Source: CAVVEC01 sp963770485
GTDB taxonomy: Bacteria > Acidobacteriota > Terriglobia > Terriglobales > Acidobacteriaceae
Assembly (NCBI GenBank): GCA_963770485.1
Contig: CAVYPX010000010.1
Span: 1-44,627, forward strand
Direction: 5' to 3'
Length of the DNA stretch: 44,627 nt
In this document: in pieces, positions 9,964 through 18,190 of the stretch
Position numbering within the stretch: position 1 is the first letter of the stretch
Layout: each line of letters starts with the position of its first letter
Notes under the pieces: model-generated
The model's database searches: none
What the model saw: only the letters and a program-made list of their open reading frames with translations
Told to the model about the DNA's origin: nothing
Made by a program: the position numbers and the translations under genes

Positions 9964-10039
9964 TGGTGGACCTGGTCGGGTTCGAACCGACGACCTCTTC
10001 CATGCCATGGAAGCGCGCTCCCAACTGCGCCACAGGCCC
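9964..10039 (-). tRNA. tRNA-Ala (anticodon GGC)
   Basis: The reverse complement folds as a 76-base tRNA with CCA encoded. The acceptor stem GGGCCTG pairs with CAGGTCC (one G-U). The anticodon stem CTTCC/GGAAG encloses loop ATGGCAT, giving anticodon GGC. The T arm contains GGTTCGAACCC. Discriminator base is A. Confidence 0.95.
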
Positions 10040-10201
10040 ACTGCACAAGAATACATTCCGACTGCGGGACAGCCGGATTCGACACCACAATTCTCGCCTA
10101 CCGGCTAACGATAGTCAAACACGACGTGCGAAACCGGACCGCACTTGGGCGGAGGTGCCCACGCCTGCATTGTAAGCTCAGTTAATTCCCAACACACGAA
10201 T

Positions 10202-10230
10202 TTTACGAAGGCTGGGAAAATGGGTATGCT
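10202..10230 (+). promoter_or_regulatory. Candidate promoter for the 10252 gene
   Basis: TTTACG (10202-10207), a 17-base spacer and TATGCT (10225-10230) lie 22 bases before the ATG at 10252. Confidence 0.4.
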
Positions 10231-10251
10231 GATTAATTAACTAGCGACCTC

Positions 10252-10998
10252 ATGAAACTCGACCTCCCTCACCACTGGCGGATTTGTCTGCTGCCTTTTC
10301 TGATAGCTGCGGCCGCTGCCCAAGTCACGCCTTCCAGTTCTTCTCCGCCGCCTGTTCCCTATGCTTCGGTCAGCGAGTTGAATCTGCTTTTGTCGCAACT
10401 GGAGCAGAATTCTCAAACCATACAACTGGACCTGGCGAAGCTGCGGATCGAAAAATGGAAAACCGATGGCAACACCAAGCGTGGCGCCCAATCGGATATT
10501 GATTCCATCAACCGCAATCTGCAAACCGCCCTGCCCGAAATGATCACCCAGTTGCGGAATTCCCAGGAAAATCTCACCGCCACGTTCAAGCTCTACCGCA
10601 ATCTGAATGCGCTTTATGACGTGTTCAGCGGGGTGGTCGAGTCGGCGGGAGCATTCGGCAGCCGGGATGATTACCAGTCGCTGCAGAACGATCTGGATGG
10701 GCTCGACCGATCGCGCCGCGCGTTTGCCGATCGGATGGAGACCTTGTCTAACGGCAAAGAAGGAGAGTTGGCGCACCTTCGCACCGAACTCCGTGCCGCG
10801 CAGGCTGCAGTGCAGGCTCCGCCTCCGGTGAAGAAAGTTGTCGTAGACGACACCGAACCGCCGCCCAAGAAGCCCGTCAAGAAGAAAAAGCCAACCTCGA
10901 AAACTGCCAAGCCAAGCAAGCCTGCCGCGACGCAGCAACCGGCCACCAGTCCAAGTTCTCAGTCGCAAACCGGGTCACAACAGCCGCCACCGAAGTAA
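10252..10998 (+). CDS. Exported protein with helical core and Lys/Pro-rich tail, unknown function
   Basis: 248 residues. Signal peptide is RICLLPFLIAAAAAQ. Residues 35-185 are predicted strongly helical (NLLLSQLEQNSQTIQLDLAK, SRRAFADRMETLSNGKEGEL) and may form a coiled coil. The tail from about residue 190 is low-complexity, rich in Pro, Lys, Thr, Ser and Gln (PPKKPVKKKKPTSKTAKPSK), suggesting binding to a polyanion or the cell wall. No family is recognised. Confidence 0.7.
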   Translation: MKLDLPHHWRICLLPFLIAAAAAQVTPSSSSPPPVPYASVSELNLLLSQLEQNSQTIQLDLAKLRIEKWKTDGNTKRGAQSDIDSINRNLQTALPEMITQLRNSQENLTATFKLYRNLNALYDVFSGVVESAGAFGSRDDYQSLQNDLDGLDRSRRAFADRMETLSNGKEGELAHLRTELRAAQAAVQAPPPVKKVVVDDTEPPPKKPVKKKKPTSKTAKPSKPAATQQPATSPSSQSQTGSQQPPPK

Positions 10999-11209
10999 CC
11001 TCGAATCCCGTGCTTCTGCATTACTCGCCCTAGGCTCACCGCGAGACCGGGCATACGCCGCCTTTAACCCATTGAAATTCCAGCTCTTCCGCCGTGGAAC
11101 TCCAATCTTCTTTGCGGGGTCTATACCTAACAAGGGAAAGTGCCCGCGTTCCAGTTGGCGGGGTAAGAGGAAATCGAATCTTGGTGAAGCGGGGAGCGCA
11201 GAGAAGACT

Positions 11210-11215
11210 TATAAT
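11210..11215 (+). promoter_or_regulatory. -10 element of the ECF sigma gene
   Basis: A perfect TATAAT lies only 12 bases before the chosen ATG at 11228, so the transcript would have a leader of roughly 5-7 bases. No good -35 element is seen at 16-18 bases upstream. Confidence 0.35.
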
Positions 11216-11227
11216 CGGGGTTGGGCC

Positions 11228-11971
11228 ATGACGGTGATGGCGGGAGCAACTGCCTTGGGTGATTTCGCAGCAGCGATCGGAGCGCGGGCGCAGGAAGCCG
11301 CGATTGTCGCAGAACTGCAGGCGGGATCGGAAGAGGCTTACGCCTGGCTGATTGGAGAGTTTCATCAGCCGATCTACAGCCTCGTCTATCGCATGGTGAC
11401 TGACCCTGCAGATGCTGCCGACGCTACTCAGGAAGTCTTTCTGAAGGTCTTCCGGGGAATGAAGCACTTTCACGGCGAGTCCAGCCTGAAGACCTGGATT
11501 TATCGTATCGCCGTGCATGAGGCTTCGAACCGGCGCCGCTGGTGGTTTCGCCACAAGTCGCGGGAAACATCGATTGAACCGCAGGAGTCGGACTTCGCCC
11601 AGGGCGTCGCCTCGGCGATGAAAAATCCCTTGCTGGATGATCGAGATTCTCCTTTCGATCACGTGGCCCACGAAGAAGTGCGCGTGCGAGTCGAGGAAGA
11701 ATTGCGCCAAGTCTCCGAGCCCTACCGGACCACGGTGATCCTGCGCGACCTGCAGGAAATGTCGTACGAAGAGATCGCGGAAATCATGCAGGTTTCTCTG
11801 GGAACGGTGAAATCGCGCTTGACGCGCGGTCGGCATGCACTCAAACGGCGCCTCAGTCCCTACGTCCACGAGGTGGGACGGGAATTGGGATTGCAGGCCG
11901 AACCGGAACAGAAGATCGAACCACGGTCACAGGTTTCTTGTGAGGGAGGGGAATTCGAGGTGGTGTCATGA
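11228..11971 (+). CDS. ECF (RpoE-like) RNA polymerase sigma factor
   Basis: 247 residues. Region 2 holds FHQPIYSLVYRMVTDPADA, DATQEVFLKVFRG and SLKTWIYRIAVHEASNRRRW. Region 4 holds PYRTTVILRDLQEMSYEEI and a HTH with VSLGTVKSRLTRGRHALKRR. A longer frame begins at 11072, but homology begins only after the ATG at 11228; an ATG at 11237 is also possible. Its stop overlaps the start of the anti-sigma gene (ATGA), so the pair is translationally coupled and this factor is presumably held inactive by that membrane partner. Confidence 0.92.
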   Translation: MTVMAGATALGDFAAAIGARAQEAAIVAELQAGSEEAYAWLIGEFHQPIYSLVYRMVTDPADAADATQEVFLKVFRGMKHFHGESSLKTWIYRIAVHEASNRRRWWFRHKSRETSIEPQESDFAQGVASAMKNPLLDDRDSPFDHVAHEEVRVRVEEELRQVSEPYRTTVILRDLQEMSYEEIAEIMQVSLGTVKSRLTRGRHALKRRLSPYVHEVGRELGLQAEPEQKIEPRSQVSCEGGEFEVVS

Positions 11972-12633
11972 GGTGCGCTCAGGCCAAATCGTTGCTCTCG
12001 CCTTATCTTGACGGCGCCGTCACGGGCAAAGAGATGCGTGCTCTTACCGAGCACATGGAAACGTGCGCGGGTTGCCGCCAGGAGTATGCTTCGCTGCGCC
12101 AGACTCAGCTTTTGCTGATGCAAGCGGGTCGCCGGAAAGCGCCCGATGATCTGGCGCTGAAACTTCGTCTGGCGATTTCTCGCGAGGCCGCGCAAAAACG
12201 CGGCTCCTACTTCGAGGGCGCGCGACTTCGGCTGGAAAATGCCATCAATGCATTCATGGTTCCGGCGACCGCAGGCTTAGCCTCAGCGGTGGTGATCTTT
12301 GGATTTCTCATGGGCTTCTCCGCTTTGCCCTTGCAGGCCGGCAGCGCCGACGTTCCCTTAATGCTGTACACGGCTCCGCAACTGCAGCAGTCGGCCTTCG
12401 GGATGGCGTTGGATTCGATCAAGGACGATTCCCTGGTGATCGAAGCCTATGTGGATTCGAACGGGCGGGTCGAGGACTATCGTATATTGTCGAATCCGCA
12501 GCAGACCAAAGACCTGCCGCCGCAAGTGAAGAACATGCTGATCTTCACTACATTCCGTCCGGCCACCTCGATGGGCCAGCCTACGGCAGGCACGGCCGTG
12601 CTGTCGTTCTCCCGGATCAGCGTGAAGGGATAA
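11968..12633 (+). CDS. Membrane anti-sigma factor with zinc-finger and TonB-C-like periplasmic domain
   Basis: 221 residues. The N-terminal 40 residues form a zf-HC2 anti-sigma domain with C3 and the HMETCAGC motif. One transmembrane helix lies at about residues 92-118 (TAGLASAVVIFGFLMGFSAL). The outer domain ends with LVIEAYVDSNGRVEDYRILS and FTTFRPATSMGQPTAGTAVL, a pattern like the C-terminal domain of TonB-type proteins. This suggests the sigma factor responds to a periplasmic or outer-membrane signal. The last 58 bases recur, inverted, at 13781-13838. Confidence 0.88.
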   Translation: MRCAQAKSLLSPYLDGAVTGKEMRALTEHMETCAGCRQEYASLRQTQLLLMQAGRRKAPDDLALKLRLAISREAAQKRGSYFEGARLRLENAINAFMVPATAGLASAVVIFGFLMGFSALPLQAGSADVPLMLYTAPQLQQSAFGMALDSIKDDSLVIEAYVDSNGRVEDYRILSNPQQTKDLPPQVKNMLIFTTFRPATSMGQPTAGTAVLSFSRISVKG

Positions 12634-12634
12634 G
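12577..12634 (+). repeat. Inverted duplication, arm 1 (3' end of anti-sigma gene)
   Basis: These 58 bases are matched in reverse complement at 13781-13838 with 6 differences by hand alignment (about 90% identity). They encode the last 19 residues and the stop of the anti-sigma factor. Confidence 0.8.
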
Positions 12635-12664
12635 AATCACCCGTGACTGCAGGTGCGAGCGGAG

Positions 12665-12680
12665 TGTTCCACGTGGAACA
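12665..12680. promoter_or_regulatory. parS-like ParB-binding site
   Basis: TGTTCCACGTGGAACA is a perfect 16-bp palindrome. It differs by one base from the established bacterial parS consensus TGTTNCACGTGAAACA and carries the same central CACGTG with GTTCC/GGAAC arms seen in many genomes. It sits 29 bases after the anti-sigma stop, outside any gene. No other full match is seen in the window. Confidence 0.75.
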
Positions 12681-12891
12681 TCCCAAAATGTGGAGTGTCG
12701 ATTCGGCGGAGGTTAGCGCTGGGCGCTGGCCTTGATGATGCAAACCGTAATACCTACGAAAGTAGACTTGACAAGCGGGGTTACTTGACAACCAGGGTTA
12801 GCCCCAAAAGCAGGACGCGAACCTGGGGTCCGGCGTCAGCAGACAGCGCGAATGAGTGGGCCAGTCGGCACCGGGCCGGTTTGCTCTGCTA

Positions 12892-12897
12892 TATAAT
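12892..12897 (+). promoter_or_regulatory. -10 element for the 12930 gene
   Basis: TATAAT lies 32 bases before the ATG at 12930. No clear -35 is present. Confidence 0.35.
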
Positions 12898-12929
12898 GCT
12901 GCCGACCATAGCCAAGAAAGGGGTGCCCC

Positions 12930-13418
12930 ATGGCTCAATTGCATAAACTATCGTTGATTGCTGCAACTTTCCTCGTAACCGCCTGCGCGGTCCAATCGGC
13001 GAGGGCAGTCGAACCTCCCTCTGACCTTTGCTCATTGCTGCCGGCAGCGGAAGTGAGCAAGACGTTAGGGCGAACCTACGATTCCCCACAAAAAAGCGTC
13101 GCTCCCCGTCCTTTCGCAAACACTGCTGAGGGAACGGATTGCAATTATTCTGCTAAGGGGAGCAAGCTCTGGTTCAGAGCGTACGTGGATCCTTCGCCTG
13201 CGGCGGCTGCGGATCTGTTCGCCAAATTGGGCAGATTTTATAGCCCGCAAACGCCGGTAGCCGGCGTCGGAGACGAGGCTTACTTTGACCCACAGCATGC
13301 GATCCATGTGCGCAAGGGCAAAGTTCGTTTCTATCTCAATCTTAAACCTGTGGATTCTGCGCCAACAGTCGAGAAGCAGCTAAAGGACCTTGCGGGCCGG
13401 GTTAGCGGACGACTTTAA
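12930..13418 (+). CDS. Small secreted protein, DUF3558-like
   Basis: 162 residues with signal peptide LSLIAATFLVTACAVQSARA; a Cys occurs in it but the context is not a clean lipobox. The mature part (LCSLLPAAEVSKTLGRTY, GTDCNYSAKG, VAGVGDEAYFDPQHAIHVRKG) resembles small DUF3558-type exported proteins with two Cys that may form a disulfide. AAAGGGG lies six bases before the ATG. The gene sits between the two arms of the inverted duplication, beside the parS-like site. Function unknown. Confidence 0.75.
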   Translation: MAQLHKLSLIAATFLVTACAVQSARAVEPPSDLCSLLPAAEVSKTLGRTYDSPQKSVAPRPFANTAEGTDCNYSAKGSKLWFRAYVDPSPAAAADLFAKLGRFYSPQTPVAGVGDEAYFDPQHAIHVRKGKVRFYLNLKPVDSAPTVEKQLKDLAGRVSGRL

Positions 13419-13475
13419 GGGGACGTTGTGACGCCGCTCATTCGCGAAGAACGCGAACGAGTGGGTCACCATTGG

Positions 13476-13580
13476 TCCGGGTTTCTCCGTTCTTCGTGAG
13501 TCTCGTGTTGGCGACAACACTTGCAACCCAACCCACGCAGGCGCAGACCTTCAAGGTGCTGCACAAGTCCAGTGGTGCCG
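13476..13580 (+). pseudogene. Remnant of a GloVer-repeat protein gene (signal peptide only)
   Basis: Reads FFVSLVLATTLATQPTQAQ then TFKVLHKSSG, matching the start of the mature GloVer protein at 8623-9843 (AAQSAQAQ then TFKVLYAFSGG). The nucleotide match is clear around GCGCAGACCTTCAAGGTGCT. The frame then closes without any GloVer repeat, so only the 5' end of a former relative is left. Confidence 0.55.
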
Positions 13581-13600
13581 CTTCAACCTGTTCAATCTGG

Positions 13601-13625
13601 CATTCCTGAACCGCGGGCAGGAATG
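13601..13625. repeat. Hairpin element
   Basis: CATTCCTG and CAGGAATG form an 8-bp perfect stem around AACCGCGGG. Confidence 0.45.
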
Positions 13626-13780
13626 TGGGGGCTGGCCCGTTCTTTCTTGAGAGCTCAGCATACACCTGCAAAACTGAGGCTGCCCCATCCTTTTCGCGTT
13701 CTTTGCGAAAGCATGGAAGGCGAGAATGTAGGACGCCTCCGGTTTCGATTGCGCGGAGGTGAGGCGGGGCAGAGCGGGCC

Positions 13781-13838
13781 TTTATCCCTTCACGCTGATC
13801 CGGAAAAGCGACAGCACGGCCCTGCTTGCCGTAGGCTG
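13781..13838 (-). repeat. Inverted duplication, arm 2
   Basis: The minus strand encodes QPTASRAVLSLFRISVKG and a stop, against QPTAGTAVLSFSRISVKG and a stop at the end of the anti-sigma factor. Similarity stops abruptly on both sides. Confidence 0.8.
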
Positions 13839-13874
13839 ACGGGAGGCCCACTCGTCAGCCGTTCGGGGTTTTTT

Positions 13875-13894
13875 CGCGGGCGGGGGCGCCCGCG
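13875..13894. repeat. GC-rich hairpin repeat (REP-like)
   Basis: CGCGGGCG, loop GGGG, CGCCCGCG, followed by CCACAC. The same plan and the same CCGCGCCACAC-type ending occur at 27746-27771, pointing to one dispersed repeat family. Confidence 0.5.
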
Positions 13895-14027
13895 CCACAC
13901 TTAATCAGGGATTCCGTAGGTGGATGCGGCCGACCTTCACGCAAAGCGAGTGAGGGCAGCTACCCTTCCTCCGTTGACCCTCGGTGCAGACCCCCTTTAA
14001 ACTAGCGGGTGAGCCACACATCAGAAG

Positions 14028-15555
14028 ATGCTGCAGGAGGTTTTCCTGAGTTGTAGGTTGCGCAATTCGCTCTGTGTTGCCCTGCTGGGGCTCCTGGTAG
14101 AGGTGTCGTTTGCTGAAAACCAGCCGAACGTCGCGCTGGACACGAACGAAACGCTGTTCACCGTCCTGACGGCCATCAATAGCTGCGGCTACGACTCGGA
14201 ACTGGATGCTTCGGATGGGTTGCGCTCGGAGATCCGAGCGGAGGTTGCCAAAGCGGTTGCCGCTTCCGATGAACTCAAAGAGGCCCACGGTGCCATGTGC
14301 CAGTTTTACCACGACCATCAGCAGGCGGATGGGGCGCGTACCCTGGCGCAATATGTTTCACTGGCACTGGAACTCGGAGCGCCGCCGGCGCTCACTCTTA
14401 AGGTACAGGAAGCAGATCTGCCGCCCGACGCCAGCTACGTCTCCGGACTGGTTCCGATCATTCAGAATTTCTATGGACAAGCGGGGCTGCATGCGATCTG
14501 GGAGCGTCATCAGCAAGCCTACTCCGCCTTGATCGCCCGTTATCACGAACCGCTGTCCAGGATGCTGTTCGATACGGAGATTTATCTGAAGCTGCCGTCG
14601 GCGGGCTATCTCGGCCGCACCTTCACGGTTTATCTCGACCCGATGGGGGCTCCGGGGCAGACCAATGCGCGGAACTATGGGACCGACTACTACGTGGTTA
14701 TTTCTCCCGGAGCCGGATCCACCCTCAAAATGGAGCAGATCCGGCACACCTACCTCCATTACTTGCTCGATCCCTTTGCGCTGAAATATCCCACTGCCAT
14801 GGGGCGTCTGAGCATATTGTTAGACAGCGTGAAGGCCGCTCCCATGGACCAGAGTTTCAAGAGTGATATTTCGCTGCTGGTCACGGAATGTTTTATACGC
14901 GCCGTCGAAGCCCGCACTATGGGATCAAGCAAGACGGCGGAAGCCGAACGGCAGCAGATGGTGGATCAATCGGCAGCGCAAGGCTTCATCTTGACGCCAT
15001 ATTTCTATGACGCGCTGGTGCAGTTCGAGAAGAGTCCAACCGGTCTGCGCGATGCCTACGGAGAGCTAATCAACGGCATCGACGTGCACAAGGAACAAAG
15101 GCAGGCGACGCAGGTACAATTTGCCAGCAAGGCCGAACCTGAGTTGCTCCACTTATCGCGTCCGGTAGAGGGCAAACTGTTGATGACTGCCGAGGAGCGC
15201 CTTTCCGCAGGAGATGCGGAGGCAGCTAAGAAATTGGCGCAGCAAGCATTGGACGAAAAGAACGAAGATACCCGGCCGGGCGCTTTTCATCCTGGCGCAG
15301 GCAGCCACTATGGCGCGAGACATGCAAGGCGCCCGCAATTATTTTGAACAGGCCTTGGGCGTTGCTCACGAACCCAAGGTTGTGGCCTGGTCTCATATTT
15401 ATCTGGGGAGAATTTTTGACTTGCAGGAAAACCGGGCGGCGGCGCTGGATCACTACCGTGCGGCTCTGAGCGCGGGCGCGGGCCTGCCAGAAGCCAAAGC
15501 GGCCGCGGAGCACGGACTCGAACAGCCCTATGAGCCGCCGAGCCATCCCCAGTAG
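14028..15555 (+). CDS. Exported TPR-containing protein (one frameshift)
   Basis: About 508 residues after joining two frames near 15280. The N-terminus (LCVALLGLLVEVSFAENQ) is a signal peptide. The middle part (YLKLPSAGYLGRTFTVYLDP, DYYVVISPGAGS, IRHTYLHYLLDPFALKY) is a conserved acidobacterial-type domain I cannot name. The C-terminus after the shift (LFILAQAATMARDMQGARNYF, WSHIYLGRIFDLQENRAAAL) is two TPR units. One indel near 15275-15285 restores the frame. AGGAGG lies just inside the gene, so the start at 14028 is uncertain. It is followed by another TPR gene. Confidence 0.75.
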
Positions 15556-15612
15556 CGGCAACACAGGAAGGATACTGCGACTCAGAAGCCGAGCCGCAAC
15601 CAAGGAGAGAGA

Positions 15613-16512
15613 ATGAAGCGAGCAGGCATGACAGTCATGACGTTAGCGGTGGCGGTTTTTGCAGCGGCGCAGCAACCGACGACCGGCCAACAAAATCAAC
15701 CTCCAGCGCAACCGGGCACAGCTCAGCAGGGCACGACTGCTCCCTTGGGAAAGCGCCCGCCTCAAGCTAAGACCCAGCCGGAATTTGAGGCTTATAAGGC
15801 GGCGGTCGCCAATCAGAATGATCCCGCGGCCCTGGAAAAAGCGGCGGACGATTTCGCCACAAAGTTTCCCACCAGCGAGTTGCGTACGATTCTCTACAGA
15901 ACAGTAATGCGCGTATACCAGAATGCCAACAACGGCGACAAAATGTCAGAGACGGCAGAGAAAATCTTGAAAATCGATCCTGATGATCCCGAGGCGCTGG
16001 TGAACTCTGCAGAGGTGATCGTGGAGCGCACCCGGGACACCGACCTCGACAAGGATCAACGCTGGGGCGAAGCCGCAAAAGAAGCTCAACACGCGCTGGA
16101 GACGGTGGACACCGATACGCCGGCGGGAATGCAGCCCAATCAGATCGAAATATACAAGGGCCTGATCCGTTCCACTGCTTATTCGATTCTGGGTAGTGTC
16201 TCTGACCGTCGAGAGAAATATGCCGACTCCGAGAACTATTATCGCAAGTCGATCGATGCGCTTCCCTCGCAGCCCGATCCACTGGTGATCCTGCGTCTGG
16301 GCTTGGCGCTGGACAAGCAAGGAAAGTACGCGGACGCTTTAAAGGAGGTCAATCGCACGGTCGAATTGACTCAGGAAAACACGTCGGCAGGAAAGGTGGC
16401 GCGCCAGGAGCGTGACCGCTTGGTGCAACTGACAGGAGGCGGCAGCAATCCAGCCCCGGGATCCAATCCCCCCGCAGGAACAGCGCCGAACTCGACTCAG
16501 CCTCCGCACTAA
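15613..16512 (+). CDS. Exported TPR protein
   Basis: 299 residues. AAGGAGAGAG precedes the ATG. Signal peptide MTLAVAVFAAAQQ. A Gln/Pro/Thr linker (residues 20-50) leads into tetratricopeptide repeats from about residue 55 to 265, for example NNGDKMSETAEKILKIDPDD and VILRLGLALDKQGKYADALK. The tail is Pro/Asn/Ser rich. TPR proteins act as periplasmic scaffolds; the partner is not evident. Likely co-transcribed with the preceding TPR gene. Confidence 0.8.
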   Translation: MKRAGMTVMTLAVAVFAAAQQPTTGQQNQPPAQPGTAQQGTTAPLGKRPPQAKTQPEFEAYKAAVANQNDPAALEKAADDFATKFPTSELRTILYRTVMRVYQNANNGDKMSETAEKILKIDPDDPEALVNSAEVIVERTRDTDLDKDQRWGEAAKEAQHALETVDTDTPAGMQPNQIEIYKGLIRSTAYSILGSVSDRREKYADSENYYRKSIDALPSQPDPLVILRLGLALDKQGKYADALKEVNRTVELTQENTSAGKVARQERDRLVQLTGGGSNPAPGSNPPAGTAPNSTQPPH

Positions 16513-16613
16513 AACCGGCCGCATAACTGGTTTGCCCGATTCGTTGTGCAGGAGCGGAGATGCGCTTTTCAGCATCTGACCCGCCTGGCATCAGGTATCG
16601 GCCCCAATCAAAT

Positions 16614-17405
16614 ATGAAGTCTCGGAACATCACGGATCTGGAACAAGCTCTGGGCTATCACTTCGAGCATCCGAAGTTGCTGGAGCAGGCGCTCACTCAT
16701 ACCTCGCAAGCTCGCGAACTGGAGTCTCTGCAGATTCCCGGCAACGCTCGCGTGGGTGACAATGAGCAACTTGAGTTTCTTGGCGATGCGGTTCTGGGGC
16801 TGATCACAACCGAGGAGTTGTTTCATCGCTTCCCGCAGTTTCGCGAAGGAGAGTTATCTAAGTTGCGGGCACATCTGGTTAGTGAAAAGCATCTAATCAG
16901 AGTGGCGCAACATCTGGAACTGGGGCATTACTTGCGGCTAGGCCGGGGGGAGGAAAAGAGCGGTGGCCGCAACAAAACGGCTCTGCTGGTCGATGGCCTG
17001 GAAGCGGTGCTGGGCGCCCTCTATGTGGATGCCGGGCTGGAGGCAGTCCGGCCTGTGGTCCTAAAGTACATCATCGCTCCGGAACTGGAGCACATCCTGC
17101 GCAGCGGCAGCAGCCTGCCGCTCACCGATTACAAGTCGGCGCTGCAAGAGAGGTTGCAGGCCTTAGGACGGCCCCAACCTTGTTACGTGCTGGTCAAAGA
17201 GCAAGGGCCGGAACATAGCAAGACGTTCACGGTGGAAGCACGATTGCAGTCCGGTAGCAATCACGGTTCCTTCGAGTCCGTAGGGCGAGCCGAAGGCTCC
17301 ACGAAAAAGAATGCGGAGCAAGGTGCAGCCCGGCAGTTGCTGGAATATCTGGCGTCTTTACCCGAGCCTCTGGTCGGCAAAGCGCAAGGAAGAGGGCGGG
17401 GCTAG
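16614..17405 (+). CDS. rnc: Ribonuclease III
   Basis: 263 residues from ATG 16614; an upstream in-frame ATG at 16560 would add 18 residues without homology. The RNase III domain has NEQLEFLGDAVLGL with catalytic E54 and D58, and DGLEAVLGALYVDAG with D127 and E130, equivalent to E41, D45, D114 and E117 of the E. coli enzyme. The dsRNA-binding domain covers about 180-255 (DYKSALQERLQALG, SVGRAEGSTKKNAEQGAARQ). It cleaves double-stranded rRNA precursors and regulatory RNA. It is followed within 6 bases by lepB, a pairing typical of bacteria. Confidence 0.95.
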   Translation: MKSRNITDLEQALGYHFEHPKLLEQALTHTSQARELESLQIPGNARVGDNEQLEFLGDAVLGLITTEELFHRFPQFREGELSKLRAHLVSEKHLIRVAQHLELGHYLRLGRGEEKSGGRNKTALLVDGLEAVLGALYVDAGLEAVRPVVLKYIIAPELEHILRSGSSLPLTDYKSALQERLQALGRPQPCYVLVKEQGPEHSKTFTVEARLQSGSNHGSFESVGRAEGSTKKNAEQGAARQLLEYLASLPEPLVGKAQGRGRG

Positions 17406-17411
17406 TCGGAC

Positions 17412-18161
17412 ATGACGGGAATCGGCAAAGTCCCGCATAGCGACTGGCTGACTTCGCTGCAGTCCCTTCTCGCGACCGTAGTGATTGCCCTGTTTGTCAT
17501 CACCTTTGTGGTGCAGGCTTTCCAGATTCCTTCCGAATCCATGGAGAATACTCTGCTGATCGGAGACTACCTGCTGGTGGACAAAACGCGCTACGGCGGC
17601 GGGGGGGTCTGGGATCATGTCATGCCCTATCGCCCGATACGGCGCGGGGATATCATTGTCTTCCATTATCCGGTCAACCCCAGCGAGCACTTCGTGAAGC
17701 GCGTGGTGGGAGTGCCGGGAGATCGTGTGCGCCTCATTAACCGGGAGGTATACGTGAATGGCATGGCCCTCAAAGAGCCTTACGCGCGGTACAGTTCGCC
17801 GGTGCACGACGTATTTCGAGATGATTTTCCCCGCACCAACATCTCGGTTCCGGACTTGCGAGCCGGTTGGTCACTGCAGATGAAAAAACTGGTCGAGGAC
17901 GGCGAATTGATTATCCCGGAAGGGCACTACTTCGCGCTTGGCGACAATCGCGACGAAAGCCTGGACAGCCGTTACTGGGGCTTCGTTCCGCGGGAAAACA
18001 TTATCGGGCGGCCGCTGATTATCTACTGGTCGTTGCGCAGCGTCGATGAAGACTTACCGGTTTCCGCCGCCCCGGGTGATAAACTTTATCACTTCGCCTA
18101 TGCAGTCAGCCATTTGTTCCAGATCACTCGCTGGGACCGCACATTTCGAATCGTCAACTGA
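17412..18161 (+). CDS. lepB: Signal peptidase I (first of two)
   Basis: 249 residues, S26 family. One N-terminal membrane helix (LATVVIALFVITFVVQAF) precedes the catalytic Ser43 in PSESMENTL. The general base Lys96 is in HFVKRVVGVPGDRV. The GDNRDESLDSRYWGFVP box is complete. It removes signal peptides of Sec/Tat-exported proteins at the outer face of the inner membrane. It lies directly after rnc. Confidence 0.95.
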   Translation: MTGIGKVPHSDWLTSLQSLLATVVIALFVITFVVQAFQIPSESMENTLLIGDYLLVDKTRYGGGGVWDHVMPYRPIRRGDIIVFHYPVNPSEHFVKRVVGVPGDRVRLINREVYVNGMALKEPYARYSSPVHDVFRDDFPRTNISVPDLRAGWSLQMKKLVEDGELIIPEGHYFALGDNRDESLDSRYWGFVPRENIIGRPLIIYWSLRSVDEDLPVSAAPGDKLYHFAYAVSHLFQITRWDRTFRIVN

Positions 18162-18190
18162 GGGCAAAACCGTCCGAGAAGGGATACGAC

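Larger units (their letters stand above)
13419..14027. other. Intergenic mosaic of gene remnants and hairpin repeats
   Basis: No intact gene is supported in these 609 bases. They contain, in order: a GloVer signal-peptide remnant (13476-13580), a hairpin CATTCCTG/CAGGAATG (13601-13625), a phrase GGCTGCCCCATCC also partly present near 21688, the second arm of the anti-sigma duplication (13781-13838) and a GC hairpin (13875-13894). Confidence 0.6.

Noticed and set aside
9963..10175. 70-codon plus-strand frame beginning MVDLVGFEPTTSS
   Set aside because: It is the antisense of the tRNA-Ala gene, a well-known false protein.
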